Part shown: positions 7,006-10,794 of the stretch, one piece after another
Layout of the letters: every line of letters begins with the position of its first letter
Numbering within the stretch: position 1 is the stretch's first letter
Source of the DNA: Isohypsibius dastychi
Taxonomy: Eukaryota; Tardigrada; Eutardigrada; Parachela; Isohypsibiidae
Assembly: GCA_034696485.1 (NCBI GenBank)
Contig: JAQIWT010001439.1
Coordinates: forward strand, 1 to 10,794
Direction: 5' to 3'
Length of the DNA: 10,794 bases
Translations under genes and position numbers: made by a program
The notes under the pieces: generated by a model
The model's database searches: none
What the model was told of the DNA's origin: nothing
The model's input: only the letters and a program-made list of their open reading frames with translations

Positions 7006-9196
7006 ATGGATTGGCCTCGAAGACTAGTGATCGAGAGGCATGGAGGGTCGTACATCAAGTTGTTCGAGTTGGACGCTGATGAATCTTCGGAAGCACACCA
7101 AGACCACTGCAAGGTTTATATCCATCTACAGGATCAGATTATTGTTCGCGGTGAAGGTGAAGGAGAAGACGAGGATGCCATTGTTTGTCGCAAAAGTTAT
7201 CTCGTCCAGAACAGCGAATACTTCCGATCTTTCGTGGAACGATGGAACAAAGATAAAACAGGCTCGACTCCTGAAATCAAGCTCGAAAATATTTCACTTG
7301 ATGTCTTCAAAAGGTGAGAGATTTCTGATTCTTTTGGTTAAGGGTTATGTTCACGTCAATTATTATAGTTTGGTTGAGCTTGCTTCCACTGGATTGATGG
7401 AAATGGGGGATCACAATGATCTTTCGACCCTCATTGGTGCAGCCAACTTTCTCCAGATGGCCAACCTATCCAGTCGCTTTTTCGAATTGATTCAAGAGGA
7501 GATGAAATCCTGCAACTGTTCGGCCATCATGTGGTCTTATCTAACCCCAGCGGAGTATCACGGTTACGTTGGTTTGTTCGAGCAAGCTTCTACCTTCGTC
7601 ATGGCCAAATTCGAGATTATGATCACGAAATGCTTCGAGCAGTTGATGGAGGTATCCGGGAAACAGGTGAGCATCGGTAGCCTTGGGCGTAAGCTTGTCT
7701 GAGGTCTGTGTTTTATTCTTTTTAGTGGTTGGATATCATTTCGCATCCCGATCTCTTTGTGGTCTCAGAGGATTCGCTTTTCCAAACTATTTGCCGCTGG
7801 GTTGCTGTCGATCCTTCGAAAAGGGCTGAGGATTTTGTAGCCATGGCCAAACACATTCGCGGTGGTTGTCTGTCGGAAAACCTTCTGGCAGAGTTTCGAG
7901 ATGGACCATCGATTCCTTCTGCAATCCGCATGTTTGTCGCCAGTATTAACGAATCGTCAGAATCACAACCACGTATGTACTTCTGGTTGTTCCAGTTGAC
8001 GGTTTGATCAGATCATTGGCTTTTTAGGGACGATTGAGGTTGCGGCATACTTGCCATGTCACCGAATGGGTGATTTGGTGTTTTTCGACCCACTCAGTCG
8101 ATCTGCTGGATTGTGGTCGATCTGCTGGAACAAACCTGATTCTCCCAGCTTCTGGCAGCAAGCTCTATGTGTATCTTCCGCGAATATTATTTACTTCTTT
8201 TCGGGAAGATCACTCTTTGCACTCGATCCAGTCCTAGATAAATGGACTCCGGAGCTTGCATCCACGCCTCCTGGTTGCATAAACAGAATAGGACTCGGGC
8301 GTAAGTTTTCTGTAATCACGTTTAACAAGATCTAACGAAGTCTGGTCTAGGTATGGCAGCTTACTTGGATGGGTCAATATATATGGTTTTCCAGTTTGGT
8401 TATCACGGTGGGCTGGGTTTCTTCAAATTCAGTTGTGCCGACTTGGATTTCAGCAATCCAAGCAAGTTCGAACAGCTCGACGTTGACGTGCCAGACTATC
8501 TTCGCGACGTCTCCGATCTCTTGGTGGTCGGATTGGACGGAAAGATCTATATTTTTGGGTTGAATGATAGTTCTTTCGCTACTTTTGACCCCAGGAGCGT
8601 CTCTACGTCAGATGCTTGGTCAGCTGTTTTTCAGATCAAACCGCCCTTGAAACAGCCACACCGTTACTGCATTGGGCCTGATGGGATGCTATACATCAAA
8701 GGTAGAAAATAATTCCTATCGTGCATCCCTCTTTAGCTGACATCCTTTGCTCAGGAAATGGCGAGACCAGGCTGTGGATTTTCAATCCGAACACTTCAGA
8801 ATTTCGCGTCAGCGGTAAGATCAACCTCAAAACTCATCAAATTTGAATTCTGCGAACACCCATGCATGGAATTCGTGTTTTGTGCGCTCAGTGGTATATT
8901 ATTTGTTTGAAAACAGAGAAGAATTGAAGACTTTTGTTTCAGCCGCCTGTTCTGAAACGCTTTGGGACGTCTTGAATGTGGAGAATAAGATCGTCTGTTT
9001 GGTCGGATCTCGGAAAGCAAACAAACTTGAAACATGGCTTTATGATCAAGTCGAGGATTTGTGGACACAACAACCCCATGAAACCACAGTGAGCGTGGAA
9101 ACGTATCATTTTGGAGAATGTTTACCAGTCCGGCTTCTGGCTTCATCGTTCAATCTTTTACCGTGCATGAGTCCGAAACGAACGTTGAAAAACTGA
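7006..9196 (+). CDS. BTB-BACK-kelch-like protein, copy 3 (complete, seven exons)
   Basis: Exons are 7006-7313, 7369-7666, 7726-7972, 8028-8300, 8351-8701, 8755-8814 and 8943-9196 (TGA stop): 1791 nt, 596 residues. The ATG start gives MDWPRRLVIERHGG, matching copy 2; no in-frame ATG lies upstream. BTB spans about residues 43-150 (DQIIVRGEG, an acidic GEGEDED loop, CRKSYLVQNSEYFRSFVERW, LENISLDVFK, GAANFLQMANL). BACK runs to about 284 (SGKQWLDIIS, FQTICRWVAVDPSKR, HIRGGCLSENLLAEF). The propeller-like part follows (VFFDPLSRSAG, LFALDPVLDKWTPE, DGKIYIFG, TFDPRSVSTSDAWSA, GPDGMLYIKG, LWIFNPNTSEF, WLYDQVEDLWTQ). Copy 3 resembles copy 1 more than copy 2: about 60 of 82 residues of exon 3 agree, and they also share 3' flanking sequence. 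Exon 5 is the longest of the three (351 against 309 and 327 nt), mainly from extra residues in the FDPRSVSTSDAW loop. A CUL3 adaptor role is inferred. Convergent with the IDE-like gene about 800 bp downstream. Confidence 0.94.
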
Positions 9197-9377
9197 AGCA
9201 CCTTTGTATTTAGGGCCATTTGTTTTTCATTTGGTTCTTGCGTCGGTTTTTGCAAACAAAACGTCAGCTGTTTTTTCCCGTTGTTCGAACTCTACTGACA
9301 GTGTTCCGAGCTCGCATTTGTGTTCTGCAGTTGATGTACAGTCATTCTGAATACGGTATGTATTTCTCGCGAAACCA

Positions 9378-9383
9378 AATAAA
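9378..9383 (+). promoter_or_regulatory. Polyadenylation signal AATAAA of copy 3
   Basis: A canonical AATAAA lies 182 nt after the copy 3 stop, followed by A-rich sequence. The matching position after copy 1 has the variant AGTAAA, supporting a shared 3' end arrangement. Confidence 0.45.
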
Positions 9384-9641
9384 ACAAAAAGAACAGGAAG
9401 AAAACGGCGGGGAAACAAATGCCAGAAAAGTGGAAACTGAGTTCCTTATCAGCTGGATGGGAATTGGTGGGATTTCTATGTCGATTCTTCGTCGTGTCAT
9501 TGAATGGCGATATTACCTTCGCTCGTTACTTCCGTTATCCGGTTTTCTGAAGCCCAATTTAAAACATGTTGAGTTTCCTGCCGCTCATTAGTCGACACTT
9601 TGGCATTCGATCGCGCCGAATTTCCGTCTGCGGACATGTCA

Positions 9642-9666
9642 AACACTGGCCGCCGGCAACAGTGTT
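9642..9666. repeat. Short hairpin beside the conserved 3' flank block
   Basis: AACACTG at 9642-9648 is the exact reverse complement of CAGTGTT at 9660-9666, with a GC-rich 11-nt loop (GCCGCCGGCAA) that can partly pair. It sits next to the block shared with copy 1. No function is recognised, and it could be chance. Confidence 0.35.
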
Positions 9667-9999
9667 GATTATGGCAGTCAGACCACAAAGAATTTAACTC
9701 ATCGGGTTTTCACTCCCGGTAAACTAGGATGGGCTATGCGGTCTCGCATCTCGTGTCACTGAAGGGTGGCCACTGACTTGTGGACTGCGGAAGTTTATGA
9801 GAGCATCGGCTTGATCGAACGGATTGAACAGGTGCTGCGAGTCATCGACTATATCGACTTTTTCATTTATATACCTCCTTATTCAGTACGTCCCGTAAAA
9901 CAGAAACAAGCTTACTTGTAAGAAAAGCAAATGGCCTCAGAAGTCGCTTCATCAGCAGAACTACATTTCAGACAGTTCAAAAAACCACAACCTCAACTC

Positions 10000-10794
10000 T
10001 TAATATCCATGTAATTTGTCAATATCAGTATATTTCGGCGGATGCGGGAAAAAACTCATTTGCTTCTTAAAGCCATCAATATCCTGGATGACTTCGACGT
10101 GTTTTTTGGAGACTTCTTCCGTTGGGGGAGCCGGTTTAGTTTCACCTGGCATATCCATCGAGTCATCCGTTGCAGTCTCTTCGGAACCTGTACTTTCTGC
10201 TGAAGAGTTCTCGACATATTCCCCATCTGCTCCATCCGCTCGGCGTTTTCGCGACTTGCTTCGTTGATCTTTCGGAACGGTCGAAGTGATGTGGATTGTC
10301 AGCTTCTTTCGTTTCGCACCTCCCGGAAGTAAATGATCCTGAAAAAAAATATTAAAATCTATCAGTTTTCAAAACAATTGTGCTTCGTAATTAGAATAAC
10401 GGTTTCTCAACACGGTTTTCTTTATCTTAGTTAAGAGAGAGGTCGTGGAAAAGACCAAACACAAATGATGCGATCTCAGAAACAGTACCTGAAAAGCTAC
10501 ACAACAACAAATATCGGGTCACATACAATTAAGGATCACTCAAAATACCGAAAGTTAATAACTGATAAGAAATGTTCTAATTTGCACTCAGATTTCGGAT
10601 ACGTCCACACCAGAACTTCCTCACGAGTCCATAAAATAATAAGGAACACCAATATTCAACGAATTTATCAAGGCCCGATATTATTTTTAGGGACGAAGTA
10701 CACTTACGCTAATGAACTTGAGAAGGTCATCCTTAGTGATCGTTCGCAATTCGCGGACTTCTTCGTTATCCCGATCGAAGTTGTACTGGCGAAC
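10000..10794 (-). CDS. IDE: Insulin-degrading enzyme-like M16 metallopeptidase, C-terminal two exons (partial)
   Basis: On the minus strand an exon at 10794-10708 (29 codons, open at the window edge) ends at a GTAAGT donor. It joins in phase 0 across a 369-nt intron (10707-10339, acceptor CAG after a T-rich tract) to the last exon 10338-10000, ending in TAA. The 141 residues read QYNFDRDNEEVRELRTITKD, then DLLKFIS, DHLLPGGAKRKKLTIHI and finally EVIQDIDGFKKQMSFFPHPP. This order and wording match, from memory, the C-terminal end of insulin-degrading enzyme (M16A, about 1000 aa in animals), a zinc peptidase that degrades insulin, amyloid beta and other short peptides. The HxxEH zinc site lies in the N-terminal part, outside the window. 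Oddities: between the LTIHI strand and EVIQDIDGF is a segment of about 60 residues holding a basic run (RSKSRKRR, 10240-10263) and an acidic, Ser/Thr-rich tract, longer than my recollection of the vertebrate enzyme. The protein ends HGY, so there is no C-terminal peroxisomal AKL-type signal. Confidence 0.87.
10339..10707 (-). other. Last intron of the IDE-like gene
   Basis: On the minus strand it has donor GTAAGT and an acceptor CAG preceded by a run of T. At 369 nt it is much longer than the introns of the BTB array. It is phase 0 and joins KFIS to DHLLPGG, which keeps the family alignment. No coding segment, RNA gene or repeat was recognised inside. Confidence 0.75.

Larger units (their letters stand above)
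9375..9716. repeat. 3' flanking blocks of copy 3 paralogous to those of copy 1
   Basis: These are the partners of the copy 1 flank blocks: 9375-9488 and 9665-9716. The second carries GGCAGTCAGACCACAAAG and ATCGGGTTTTCACTCCC, each shared with 2591-2630 with small changes. The CAGACCAC core is also found in the left arm of the inverted repeat in copy 1 intron 6 (1728-1735). Confidence 0.6.
9197..9999. other. Convergent spacer between copy 3 and the IDE-like gene
   Basis: No supported gene is seen. A 123-codon open frame at 9220-9591 lies in the 3' flank of copy 3, has no recognisable domain and is not kept in the homologous flank of copy 1. The spacer contains a canonical AATAAA for copy 3, the two 3' flanking blocks described under copy 1, and a short GC-rich hairpin near 9642-9666. 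The 3' UTR of the IDE-like gene should occupy the right end. Confidence 0.6.

Noticed and set aside
9220-9591. 123-codon open frame on the + strand after copy 3
   Set aside because: It lies in the 3' flank, has no recognisable domain, and the homologous flank of copy 1 does not keep the frame.
10016-10267. 83-codon + strand frame over the IDE-like last exon
   Set aside because: It is antisense to a well-supported exon whose minus-strand translation matches IDE.

Overview
The window is eukaryotic and animal-like. It holds multi-exon genes with very short introns (mostly 50 to 63 nt) that have clean GT..AG ends and T-rich 3' splice sites (TTTCAG, TTTTAG, TTGTAG). Families and intron style suggest a nematode. 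A compact-intron lineage such as the Trichuris/Trichinella group is a guess from intron size and moderate GC, not a demonstrated identity.

Layout. (1) Positions 1-2142 (+): the 3' part of a BTB-BACK-kelch-like gene, cut at the window edge inside the BTB domain. (2) 3609-5715 (+): a complete paralogue of 580 aa. (3) 7006-9196 (+): a second complete paralogue of 596 aa. All three have the same seven coding exons and the same intron phases (2,0,1,1,1,1), so they arose by tandem duplication after the gene structure was fixed. (4) 10000-10794 (-): the last two coding exons of an insulin-degrading-enzyme-like M16 metallopeptidase, convergent with the array and running off the right edge. The spacers (2143-3608, 5716-7005, 9197-9999) show no convincing gene. 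They do hold a diverged tandem duplication (6299-6735), paralogous 3' flanks shared by genes 1 and 3, and a few small hairpins.

Function. BTB-BACK-kelch proteins are usually substrate adaptors of CUL3 ubiquitin ligases: BTB binds CUL3 and dimerises, BACK positions the propeller, and the propeller binds substrate. In this array BTB and BACK are well conserved between copies. The C-terminal region, especially exon 4, is strongly diverged and lacks a classical double-glycine kelch signature. This fits a lineage-specific expansion with a shared ligase interface and diversifying targets, which is inference. The IDE-like gene is unrelated in function and its tail carries an unusual charged insertion.

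I saw no prokaryotic operon, CRISPR array, tRNA or rRNA gene, or intact transposon. The window does not contain a clearly new type of system. The most interesting points are the diverging propellers on symmetric exons, the inverted repeat in the enlarged last intron of gene 1, the repeated 3' flanking blocks, and the IDE tail insertion.
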